Made by a program: the position numbers and the translations under genes
Notes under the pieces: generated by a model
What the model saw: only the letters and a program-made list of their open reading frames with translations
What the model was told of the DNA's origin: nothing
Database searches by the model: none
Origin: Pseudomonadota bacterium
Lineage (GTDB): Bacteria; Desulfobacterota; Binatia; Binatales; Binataceae
Length of the DNA stretch: 64,000 nt
Direction of reading: 5' to 3'
Assembly (NCBI GenBank): GCA_021324885.1
Contig: JAJPIF010000011.1
Location: 1 to 64,000 of the forward strand
Part shown: positions 33,935-41,845 of the stretch, piece by piece
Layout: each line of letters begins with the position of its first letter
Numbering within the stretch: the stretch's first letter is position 1

Positions 33935-35353
33935 TTGCTCTTCAATTCTTATCCATTCGCGCTGGGCTTTCTGCCCGCTCTGATTGTCGCCTACTTGTTG
34001 CTTTCGGAATCGGCGTGGAGCAGCCTGACTCCGTGGCTGCTCGTCGGAGCTTCGCTGTTCTTTTATGCATGGTGGAACCCGGCGTTTCTGCCTCTGTTCC
34101 TGTTCTCGATCGCGTTCAACTATTCCTGGGCGCTTTTGCTCAGGGTCAAGGACGCGCAAGACGCGGCTGAGAGGGAGCGGCAGCGAAAAGCGATCCTCGC
34201 GGTCGGCATCGCGGTCAATGTGGCGCTGCTGTTTTATTTCAAGTACCGCGACTTCTTTGTCAGCAGCGTGGACATGGCGCTGGGAGTGCATTGGCCGCTG
34301 CTCCATCTGGCGCTGCCGCTGGCGATTTCATTTTTTACCTTCGAGCAAATCACCTACCAGGTCAGTTGCTATCGCAACGAGGAAGGCACGCACGACTTCG
34401 TCAGCTACGCGATGTTCATCAGCTTTTTTCCGCATCTTATCGCCGGCCCAATCGTGCGCTACCGCGAGATTTATCCGCAGTTCAACCGCGGCAGCACCTT
34501 CCGCCTGACCGCGGAGAATGTCGCTCCGGGTTTGATGATTTTTGCGATCGGCCTGTTCAAGAAGGTAATCCTGGCCGATACCTTCCGCCGCTATGTCGAG
34601 GCGATTTTCGACGGCCGCATCCCCGCGACCGCGTTCGTGGACGTGTGGGGCGGAGCGCTCGCGTTCGGACTGCAGGTGTACTTCGATTTTTCCGGCTACT
34701 CTGACATGGCGATCGGGCTGGCGCGGATGTTCAACGTGCGCTTTCCCGAAAATTTCAACTCGCCCTTCAAGAGCACCAGCCTGATCGACTTCTGGCGGCG
34801 ATGGCACATGACGCTCTCTTACTTCCTGCGCGACTACCTCTATATTCCCCTGGGCGGCAATCGCCGCGGTGAGGTGCGGCGCAACCTGAACCTGTTTATC
34901 ACGATGCTGCTGGGCGGATTGTGGCACGGCGCGGACTGGACCTTCGTGATCTGGGGCGCGCTTCACGGCGGCGTTCTGGCGATTAATCATACATGGCGCA
35001 AAATTGGAATCGAGTTGCCGTCGCTGATCGCGTGGGCGATGACTTTCGCGGTCGTCACCATCGGCTGGCTGTTCTTTCGCGCCAGCACTTTCGCGCGGGC
35101 CTGGGCGATGCTGCGGGGGGCGATTGGGCTCAATGGTTTTGCCTGGGGTACCCATTATGGATCGCTGGGCGGCCATGAGATGGCGCGCATCATGCTGGGC
35201 CTCGCAATCGTGCTGCTGTGTCCCAATCGGCAGACCATCATGGAATGGAATTGGGCCGATGATTACGTTTATGCCGGGGTGTTTGCGGTGTTGACCACGG
35301 TTTGCCTGCTGAGCATGGCCAACCCTCCAGCCTTTGTGTACTTCCAGTTCTAA
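33935..35353 (+). CDS. MBOAT-family O-acyltransferase (AlgI-like)
   Basis: Polytopic enzyme of ~472 residues. The N-terminus at the TTG at 33935 reads LLFNSYPFALGFLPAL, the usual MBOAT start; upstream codons lie in an intergenic repeat. Core motifs: LPLAISFFTFEQITYQVSCY, ISFFPHLIAGPIVRY, DFSGYSDMAIGLARM, and the catalytic-His block TMLLGGLWHGADWTFVIWGALHGG. AlgI homologues move acetyl groups across the membrane onto exopolysaccharide. The next gene, 5 bases on, encodes an SGNH-like partner, the usual AlgI/AlgJ-X type pair. Confidence 0.93.
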   Translation: MLFNSYPFALGFLPALIVAYLLLSESAWSSLTPWLLVGASLFFYAWWNPAFLPLFLFSIAFNYSWALLLRVKDAQDAAERERQRKAILAVGIAVNVALLFYFKYRDFFVSSVDMALGVHWPLLHLALPLAISFFTFEQITYQVSCYRNEEGTHDFVSYAMFISFFPHLIAGPIVRYREIYPQFNRGSTFRLTAENVAPGLMIFAIGLFKKVILADTFRRYVEAIFDGRIPATAFVDVWGGALAFGLQVYFDFSGYSDMAIGLARMFNVRFPENFNSPFKSTSLIDFWRRWHMTLSYFLRDYLYIPLGGNRRGEVRRNLNLFITMLLGGLWHGADWTFVIWGALHGGVLAINHTWRKIGIELPSLIAWAMTFAVVTIGWLFFRASTFARAWAMLRGAIGLNGFAWGTHYGSLGGHEMARIMLGLAIVLLCPNRQTIMEWNWADDYVYAGVFAVLTTVCLLSMANPPAFVYFQF

Positions 35354-35357
35354 GTTG

Positions 35358-36554
35358 ATGAAGGAAATAAATTACGCGCGCCGGCTGTGGCTGATGTTGA
35401 TCGCGATGATCGGATTGACCGGCAGCGCGCTGCTGTTCAATTTTCTGCTCAATCCGTTCGGCGCCTGGCGCCATCGCCTGGTCAGCCAGACCTACTACCG
35501 CGTTCGGGCCGGGCATGACCGCGTGATAACGCCCTACCTGCTGCGCAGCACCAGGCCTAATACCGTGATGTTGGGGACTTCGCGCGTGCTGATGGGGATG
35601 CCGATCGAGCAGGGGATGAAGGACGGGTTTCTCAACGCTGCGATGGCGGCGGCGCGGCTGCAGGAAATCTCCAGGGCGGTTTCGATCGCGCTCAAAAATC
35701 CCCGCTTGAAGCGCATCATCTGGGGCGTGGATTTCTTCACCTTCGACCAGCGGCTCAAATCCAATCCGCAAACGTTTGCCCGGCTCAACGGCAGTCTGCA
35801 GCTGCTGATTCAGGACAATCTCCTGAGCAGCGAGGCGTTGGATTCCAGCTATCATCTGCTCGGCCGGGCTTTGCAGGGACGCAAAGGCCTGGATCGCAAA
35901 GTGCTCGAACCGATTCCGTGGCCGGCGGATTTCATTTGCAATCGCTTCGCCCACTATCCCCGGAGGGGGCTGGCCGCATACGGCGACCGCGGCGCCCTGC
36001 CGCAGGTGATGCTGGAGATGCCGCTTTACCGGGGCGCGGTCTGCTGCGATGCGGGTTTGGCGCGATTCAAAGCGGTGATCGATGAAATTCGGCGCGCGCA
36101 TGTGCAGCCCATCATTTTTATCCCGCCGCTCAGCCGCTATGAACTGGAAGCGATTCGCCAGGATGGCGATTGGCCGCGCTTCCAGCAATGGAAACGTGAT
36201 CTGGCCCAGATAGTTCCTTACTGGGACTTCTCCGGCTACAACCCGATGTCCGGTACCGACACCATGTTTCTGGATATCCTGCATATGAAGCCGGAGGTGG
36301 GGATGACAATCCTGCGCCGGCTGCTGGGTGACGGCGCCGCGCAGTGTCCAGGTATGAAGACCGTGCTCGATTCCGGTTTTTGGGTGGATCGCAACGACGT
36401 TGACCGGGTCCTGGCGATCCAGGACCAGCGTGAACAGGCCGCGATCGAGGAGCCCAACAAATATTCTGAAGTGGTCGCCAGGGCGATCGAGCAATCAAGC
36501 CGGACCATCACCGCCGCCAGTAACCAGGCGTTTTTCAACGCGTCCGGACCATAA
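35358..36554 (+). CDS. SGNH/AlgX-like periplasmic acetylation partner (putative)
   Basis: 398 residues. One membrane helix near the N-terminus (LWLMLIAMIGLTGSALLFNFLL). A block TVMLGTSRVLMGMPIEQGM resembles the GxSR SGNH start with Ser; near the C-terminus DILHMKPEVGM could supply DxxH. Long conserved loops between are like membrane-anchored SGNH proteins coupled with MBOATs. Start at the ATG at 35358, 5 bases after the MBOAT stop, hence one transcript. The assumed job is O-acetylation of surface sugar. Its 3' end overlaps the convergent GT39-like gene by 20 bases. Confidence 0.65.
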   Translation: MKEINYARRLWLMLIAMIGLTGSALLFNFLLNPFGAWRHRLVSQTYYRVRAGHDRVITPYLLRSTRPNTVMLGTSRVLMGMPIEQGMKDGFLNAAMAAARLQEISRAVSIALKNPRLKRIIWGVDFFTFDQRLKSNPQTFARLNGSLQLLIQDNLLSSEALDSSYHLLGRALQGRKGLDRKVLEPIPWPADFICNRFAHYPRRGLAAYGDRGALPQVMLEMPLYRGAVCCDAGLARFKAVIDEIRRAHVQPIIFIPPLSRYELEAIRQDGDWPRFQQWKRDLAQIVPYWDFSGYNPMSGTDTMFLDILHMKPEVGMTILRRLLGDGAAQCPGMKTVLDSGFWVDRNDVDRVLAIQDQREQAAIEEPNKYSEVVARAIEQSSRTITAASNQAFFNASGP

Positions 36555-38001
36555 CGTCCTTTTCCTCGAACAGAAGGCGAGGGAACCCGGCAAGGCAGGC
36601 GCCTACCGCTTTGCCGTCGGGCTGCTCCAGCGCATGATCCCACAGCAGCAGGATCTTCGAGTCAGCGCAGGCGCGGGGAGTGAAGCCCGAAATGACGTAT
36701 TGCCCGTCGGCGGCCAGGTAATAGCCCAGCACATTGGCGCCATGGGGAGGAGCTACGGCGATGGTTGCGCCGGGCGCGTAGCTGCGGATGTGATCGATCG
36801 CATGCGTCCATTGCCGCGAGGGCGGTTGAAGCAGGAACGCGCCGGTGTGGGCGAGCGATAGCGCTACGGTCAGGGCAATGGCGCCGGCGCGCATCCGCTG
36901 AGATCGGAGGCTGCTGATTCCAAGCGCGGCTAAAATAAAGAACGGGATGAAACAGGAAAGAGCGTAACGCTCGACCATCAATGGCGTCACCGTCAGCGAA
37001 AGCGCAAACAGAATCAAAACCGGAACGAAAATCCACCACAGCGCGAATACGATCGCGTCGCGCCGCCGCGGCCACTGCAGGAAGGCACCCCAGACCGCCA
37101 GCATCAGCAGCAACGGGAAGGGCAGGGTGCCGGTCCCGCGATTGAAAAATGAAACCGGAGCCCACCACGGCGGCGGCGAAATCCACGTCAGCGCGCCCTG
37201 GTCCAGCGCCTTGACGCTGCTGTGAACGGCGGCGCCCAACAGCGGCGTCAGAAATATTCCGGCCGCCGCCAACGCCGCCAGGCCCTTGAGACCCCAATCC
37301 TGGCCTCTGCCGCGGCGCGAAAACAGCAGCCATGAGGCCTGCGCCGCGAATAAGAAGATCGCGCTGAAATTCGCGGCGATCGCCAGCACGGTGAAAACCG
37401 ATACTCCGGCGTAGTTCGCGAAACCGCCGCAGCGCCGAGCGCGCAGCAGCAGCGCCGTTTGCGCCAGCGCCGCTGCCATCAGCACCGGGTACATCCGGGC
37501 CTCGCGTGTGTAGCGAATGGTGATCAGGCTGACGGCGGCGATCAGGGCGGTTAAAGCGGCGGTGTGATCGACCAAATCCGGCGCCTGGTGTTGCGTTGGG
37601 GCAAGGGCCAGCACTTCGCGCGCCGTCCAGTAGACCAGGACGATCGCTACGATGCCTAACAGGGCGGAAAGCGTACGCATCGCGGGCACAGTGCTTCCGG
37701 CCACCCGGATCCAGCCATGGAGCAGCAGTTCATAGGCCGCGAGTTTTCCCGGATTGAACAGCGCCTGCCTGCGAATCACTTCGGCGATCCTGGGCGCGGC
37801 GGCGGCGGCCCAGGATGCCGCTTCATCGGGGGTAAGCTCGCTGGCGCCGAGATGGAAAAAGCGCAGCGCGCCGCCCAACAGGATCGCGCCGGTGAGCAGC
37901 GCCATGTTGAGGCGGGCCGTGGCCTGCGGGCCTGCCGGCTGCGTCGCTGCTTCGGCGCGATCAGCGAAGGGTCTTTGTGCCGAGGAAGATGACGTCGTCA
38001 C
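36535..38001 (-). CDS. GT39/ArnT-like glycosyltransferase, integral membrane
   Basis: Polytopic protein of ~490 residues. GALRFFHLGASELTPDEAASW carries the DE motif of GT-C enzymes, followed by a long loop and at least ten hydrophobic helices, and a C-terminal periplasmic-type part (YLAADGQYVISGFTPRACAD). PMT/ArnT-like enzymes use lipid-linked sugars to modify lipids, proteins or polysaccharide. The GTG at 38001 overlaps the upstream methyltransferase gene by 41 bases; an ATG at 37905, right before the first helix, is a good alternative. Acceptor unknown; the cluster suggests surface sugar. Confidence 0.78.
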   Translation of the reverse strand: MTTSSSSAQRPFADRAEAATQPAGPQATARLNMALLTGAILLGGALRFFHLGASELTPDEAASWAAAAAPRIAEVIRRQALFNPGKLAAYELLLHGWIRVAGSTVPAMRTLSALLGIVAIVLVYWTAREVLALAPTQHQAPDLVDHTAALTALIAAVSLITIRYTREARMYPVLMAAALAQTALLLRARRCGGFANYAGVSVFTVLAIAANFSAIFLFAAQASWLLFSRRGRGQDWGLKGLAALAAAGIFLTPLLGAAVHSSVKALDQGALTWISPPPWWAPVSFFNRGTGTLPFPLLLMLAVWGAFLQWPRRRDAIVFALWWIFVPVLILFALSLTVTPLMVERYALSCFIPFFILAALGISSLRSQRMRAGAIALTVALSLAHTGAFLLQPPSRQWTHAIDHIRSYAPGATIAVAPPHGANVLGYYLAADGQYVISGFTPRACADSKILLLWDHALEQPDGKAVGACLAGFPRLLFEEKDVMVRTR

Positions 38002-38731
38002 CGGATTGATAACGTTCCCGTTCTTGCAATGTAAGGAAGGAGGAGAACCGCAGGGATTTGCAACAAAGGCCGGCGCTCTCGATTCGAGCAGCCACATCGT
38101 TGCCGTAAAGCCGCCAATGATCGCTCAGGCGCGGCTGTGGAGCGCCAAACTCCAGGGTTGGCAAATTCTCCCATCCGGACCGCATCGGCACCATGATCAG
38201 GGCGGCCGCTCCAGGCTTGAGCGTGCGCGCGATTTCCTTAAGCGCGGGGCCGTCAGCGGGCAGATGCTCCAGCACGTGGCAGCAGATGATCAAATCAAAG
38301 CTGGCATCGCGCAAAGGGATCGCGCGGATATCGCCGCGCACGCTGACCGAGTGCGGCGCCATATCGAGGGTCACGTATGAGATTTTCGGATCGGCTGCGA
38401 TGCGCGCGGCGATGCCGCGTTCGGGGGCGAAATGGAGCACGCGGATCGGCGCCTCGTGCGCGGCGGCGTACCGGTCCAGGAAGATCGCCAATCCGCGATG
38501 GCGCGCGTGGCTGCCGCATCGCGGGCAGACGTAGTTGGCAAGCGTTTCGTCGTAGCCGACGTAATTGAGAAAGCGCGCCCCGCGCCATCCGCAGCACGGA
38601 CATTCGCAGCGGGCGGCTCCCACCAGGTTCAACGGACGGATCAGCAGGTTGCTTATCTGGCGCGCGTAGTAGCCGGCCACGGTCGCCCCGCCCATCTTCC
38701 TGATGCGGCGTATTTCGCGATGGAGTCCCAA
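37961..38731 (-). CDS. SAM-dependent methyltransferase with zinc-ribbon-like N-terminus
   Basis: 256 residues. An N-terminal Cys cluster (CECPCCGWRG, and YVCPRCGSHARHR) looks like a zinc finger. A class I methyltransferase core follows: IRVLHFAPERGIAARIA, LDMAPHSVSVRGDIRAIPL, DLIICCHVLEHLPADGPAL and LKPGAAALIMVPM. Such proteins occur in polysaccharide and lipid clusters. It overlaps the GT39-like gene downstream, so they should be co-expressed. Substrate unknown. Confidence 0.85.
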   Translation of the reverse strand: MGLHREIRRIRKMGGATVAGYYARQISNLLIRPLNLVGAARCECPCCGWRGARFLNYVGYDETLANYVCPRCGSHARHRGLAIFLDRYAAAHEAPIRVLHFAPERGIAARIAADPKISYVTLDMAPHSVSVRGDIRAIPLRDASFDLIICCHVLEHLPADGPALKEIARTLKPGAAALIMVPMRSGWENLPTLEFGAPQPRLSDHWRLYGNDVAARIESAGLCCKSLRFSSFLTLQERERYQSGDDVIFLGTKTLR

Positions 38732-38970
38732 TTGAGTTCCAATAATTTCGCCGTCTATGCGTCAGACGTCAGTTTCCTCTCCGCTGTTCGGTCGTGGGAG
38801 AGCGCGAGGGTGCCTGTTGCGATTTGCCAACACGGTTGAGAACAAGCCTTGGGCTGCTCGCTTTCCTACTACCAGGAGAAAATCGAAGTTTTCCAGCCAC
38901 AAGGGTAAAACAGTTGCTGAAATTGTATTGCGAGATTGCCTTGATAATCATGCCGGCGAACCTCTTGCGC

Positions 38971-39768
38971 TTATCGCGCCTCGCCGCTTGTGTATTCAAA
39001 ATTTTTGCGGACGAAGACGTACGTTCTTCCGCCGACCGTGGTGCCCAGTTCCGAATACGGTGTCAGGTAGCCGACGCCGCCGCGGTTGAACTCGTTGATT
39101 GCCCCGATCTCTCCCATTTCAGGATGGCCGTAAAAGGCCCATAAATCATCGAAGTAAAACAGGCAACCACTGGGGGCGAAGCGCGCAAGCCAATCCAGTA
39201 CGGCCTTCGCGCTGCTGTAATAGTCCACGTCGATGGTGACGATCGATGGTGGTTTGGAGGAAAGCTCCGCTGCCAGTTCCGGGGTCAGCGTATCTTTGAA
39301 GTAGCCCTTGATGAGCCGCACCGTACCCCTGCTCGGATCCAGCTGCGATCCGACCCTGCCCATGATTGCGTCGATGCCGAAGTCGAACTGACGCTGATGC
39401 CATGCCGGATGGTCATCCCGAGCCGACTCCTTGGCGGGCAGTCCCTCGAAGCTGTCGAAGCCGAAGATTGAGTATGAGTAGGGATCGATCCCGGTCAGGC
39501 GGCAGTATAGCTTCAGCGCCTTGATGAAGCGCATCATGGTGCGGCCGCGGCCGACACCGAATTCATAGTAGTTGCCGTTGGGCGCGCCCCATCCGGCGCG
39601 TGCCTGGTGGTCCTGCGCACGCAGCGCGCGTAAAAACCACGTGGCCAGGGAGTTGGGCCGGAACTGCTTGCGAAAAAACGCATCGAGCGCCGCATGCTGT
39701 CGAACCAGCGGCCCCAAGCATACCTGCAGCCAGCTTTCGGCCGCTTCAGTATGCGAGGCAGAACCCAT
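38971..39768 (-). CDS. TylF/MycF-like O-methyltransferase
   Basis: 265 residues. YYEFGVGRGRTMMRFIKAL holds the SAM site (GxG), then SIFGFDSFEGLPAKESARDD, and VTIDVDYYSSAKAVLDWL with acidic metal-binding residues and LFYFDDLWAF. The family (macrocin-O-methyltransferase) methylates sugar hydroxyls with SAM and a divalent metal. Methylation of surface glycans is likely here. Separated from the preceding methyltransferase gene by about 240 bases with no gene. Confidence 0.85.
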   Translation of the reverse strand: MGSASHTEAAESWLQVCLGPLVRQHAALDAFFRKQFRPNSLATWFLRALRAQDHQARAGWGAPNGNYYEFGVGRGRTMMRFIKALKLYCRLTGIDPYSYSIFGFDSFEGLPAKESARDDHPAWHQRQFDFGIDAIMGRVGSQLDPSRGTVRLIKGYFKDTLTPELAAELSSKPPSIVTIDVDYYSSAKAVLDWLARFAPSGCLFYFDDLWAFYGHPEMGEIGAINEFNRGGVGYLTPYSELGTTVGGRTYVFVRKNFEYTSGEAR

Positions 39769-40109
39769 TGCGGCACAGGCCCTTTCTGTCCCTTTTCGTT
39801 ATCCCGCAAGAAGGCGGGGAGGTCTCGCGGTGCAGTGTTGAACAACGCTTGACTTTTCCCACCGGTCTTCCGCGTATTTTTCGTCCAGGCATCAGTCGCC
39901 ACAATAGCAGCCGCATCCCGCCGATGGCAGGTGCGGCGAGATGGTTTGCGATCGCTCCGTGGGTTGAAAGCATGCGGTGAATAAATTTTTATGGGTCCGG
40001 AAAAAGCTGTCGCTCCATCGCCGCGCGTCATTCGTCACGGCGCCCCGTTCACCATCGCCCCCGGCCAATACCGCCAGGGGGCTACCACCGCGCCAGCAGC
40101 AGCTCCCCG
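39769..40109. other. intergenic stretch without a supported gene
   Basis: About 340 bases between two minus-strand genes; presumably the promoter of the TylF-like gene. No RNA, repeat or ORF of merit seen. Confidence 0.45.
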
Positions 40110-40901
40110 CTAATCTAACAATTGATGTTGTTTTGCGTACTCGGCTGCGATTATGACCTGACCCGAGTAGGCCATCGGATCGGCGCAGGTGCACAGATCC
40201 AAAATTGTGCGTACCGGGGTTTCCATCGAACGCGCCGCCGAGAAGTCCATATTCCGGCGCGGGAATAAGGTCGCGGTGCGTTCGGTCAGGGTGAAGCCGG
40301 GTTCAAGCGCGATCACCGCGATTCGATGCTCCCTGATCTCCGCCGCCAGCGCCCTGACGAATCGATTCAGCGCCGCCTTGGCGGCCGGATAGGCGGGACT
40401 GATTCCGCCGCGCCCGCCGGCGGGAACATCGTGAGTTGCCGCAACCGAGGTCATGCAGATCACCAGTCCGCTGCGCCGCTCGACCATCCCCGGCAGCAGC
40501 AGACGAGTCAGCATCACCGGCGCGTTGAGGTCCACGTCGATCATCGTTTGCCACTGATCGAGGCTGATGCTCAGGAACGGATCGTAATGGCCGTCACCGA
40601 ACCAGGCGGCATTGTTGATCAGAATATCGACGCGGCCGTATTCGTCGATCGCGCTGCGGCAGAGCCTTTCGAGATCGGCGCGGATCGCCAGATCGCATCG
40701 GACCGCCAGGGCCTTGGCGCCGCGCGCCCGAACCATTGCGGCGGTCTCATTGAGGGTGCCCGGAAACTGACTGTGTGATGCCTCGACCGTGCGCGCCGCC
40801 AGCACCAGCCTGGCGCCATTCTCGGCCAGCCGCAGCGCCGCCTGCTTGCCGATACCGCGGCTGGCCCCGGTTATCAGGACTACCTTGTCCTCAAGCCCCA
40901 T
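40110..40901 (-). CDS. short-chain dehydrogenase/reductase
   Basis: 263 residues: ITGASRGIGKQAALRLAENG, NNAAWFGDG, the Ser in MTSVAATH and an AYPAAKAALNRF active-site stretch (Tyr and Lys with three residues between). Basic residues in AARTVEASHSQ after the second strand suggest NADP(H). Stop 28 bases from the start of the MBL gene's coding end (both minus strand), so these belong to one operon. Likely oxidises a hydroxy intermediate in the catabolic cluster. Confidence 0.88.
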   Translation of the reverse strand: MGLEDKVVLITGASRGIGKQAALRLAENGARLVLAARTVEASHSQFPGTLNETAAMVRARGAKALAVRCDLAIRADLERLCRSAIDEYGRVDILINNAAWFGDGHYDPFLSISLDQWQTMIDVDLNAPVMLTRLLLPGMVERRSGLVICMTSVAATHDVPAGGRGGISPAYPAAKAALNRFVRALAAEIREHRIAVIALEPGFTLTERTATLFPRRNMDFSAARSMETPVRTILDLCTCADPMAYSGQVIIAAEYAKQHQLLD

Positions 40902-40928
40902 CGAACGTATGCAAGTTGCGCTTCGTCT

Positions 40929-41768
40929 TCAGATGCGGAAGCGGAACGCGCCGTCCTTTTTGATGATATGTCCGGCCGACGGCGACGCGAAGTGGGTGCC
41001 GAAAACCAGCACCGGCTGGTCCGCATAACGCTCCATGAAGGCCCGCCGCGTCCTGCATCCCTGATCCGGATCGGCGTCGAACGTGCATTTCCATTCGGGA
41101 TGCCCGAGTTGTATCGGATGGTGCATCAGGTCGCCGCTGATAACCGCCTCCTGGCCCTTCGATGAAATCCTTACGCTGACGTGGCCGGGGGTATGGCCGA
41201 CGGTCGGCTCCAGCCAGATCTCATCGGTAATCCTGTGATTGGTCTCGACCAGATCCACCAGTCCCGCGTCGAACACGGGGCGGACGGAATCGCCGATTGC
41301 CGGGTCCTTGCTCGGGCCCCAGAACTCCCACTCCGCGCGGCTCATGAGATAGCGCGCGTTGGGAAAAGTCGGAATCCATCGCCCGTCCACGAACATGGTG
41401 TTCCAGCCGACATGGTCGAGATGGAGATGGGTACACAGGACGAGGTTGACCGATTCGCGCGCGAACCCGGCGGCGGTGAGGTCACTCAGGAAATTGGTGT
41501 TCAGCATGTTCATGGTATCGAAACCGGGACGGCGCTTGTCGTTGCCGACGCAGGTATCGACGATAATTCTGCGGCCCTGCGATTGCAGCGCCAAAGCATG
41601 AATGCTGAGTTTGGCTCCGCCCTTTTCGTCCGCGAAATTGGGCCGCAGCCAGTCTTCGGCGCGGATCGCTTCGGGCGTGGCGTCTGGGATCAGCATCGTC
41701 ATGTCGAACGCATTTTCACTTTCGAGCACGCGGGTGATTTTGACGTCGCCAATTTGCCATCGATTCAT
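40929..41768 (-). CDS. metallo-beta-lactamase-fold hydrolase
   Basis: About 279 residues. HxHxDH motif in VLCTHLHLDHVGW, further ligands His in TVGHTPGHVSV, Asp in AVISGDLMHHP and His in VFGTHFASPSAG: a complete dinuclear metal site of the quorum-lactonase-like group. AAGGAGG 9 bases before the ATG at 41768 sets the start. Could open a lactone or hydrolyse a thioester in the pathway with the neighbouring SDR and CoA-transferase. Confidence 0.9.
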   Translation of the reverse strand: MNRWQIGDVKITRVLESENAFDMTMLIPDATPEAIRAEDWLRPNFADEKGGAKLSIHALALQSQGRRIIVDTCVGNDKRRPGFDTMNMLNTNFLSDLTAAGFARESVNLVLCTHLHLDHVGWNTMFVDGRWIPTFPNARYLMSRAEWEFWGPSKDPAIGDSVRPVFDAGLVDLVETNHRITDEIWLEPTVGHTPGHVSVRISSKGQEAVISGDLMHHPIQLGHPEWKCTFDADPDQGCRTRRAFMERYADQPVLVFGTHFASPSAGHIIKKDGAFRFRI

Positions 41769-41845
41769 GTTCCTGGGCCTCCTTGCCGCGCCGACCATAG
41801 CGCGGTCCCGGCGCGATTGTCACGGACTATCGTTGCCGTTAAGGC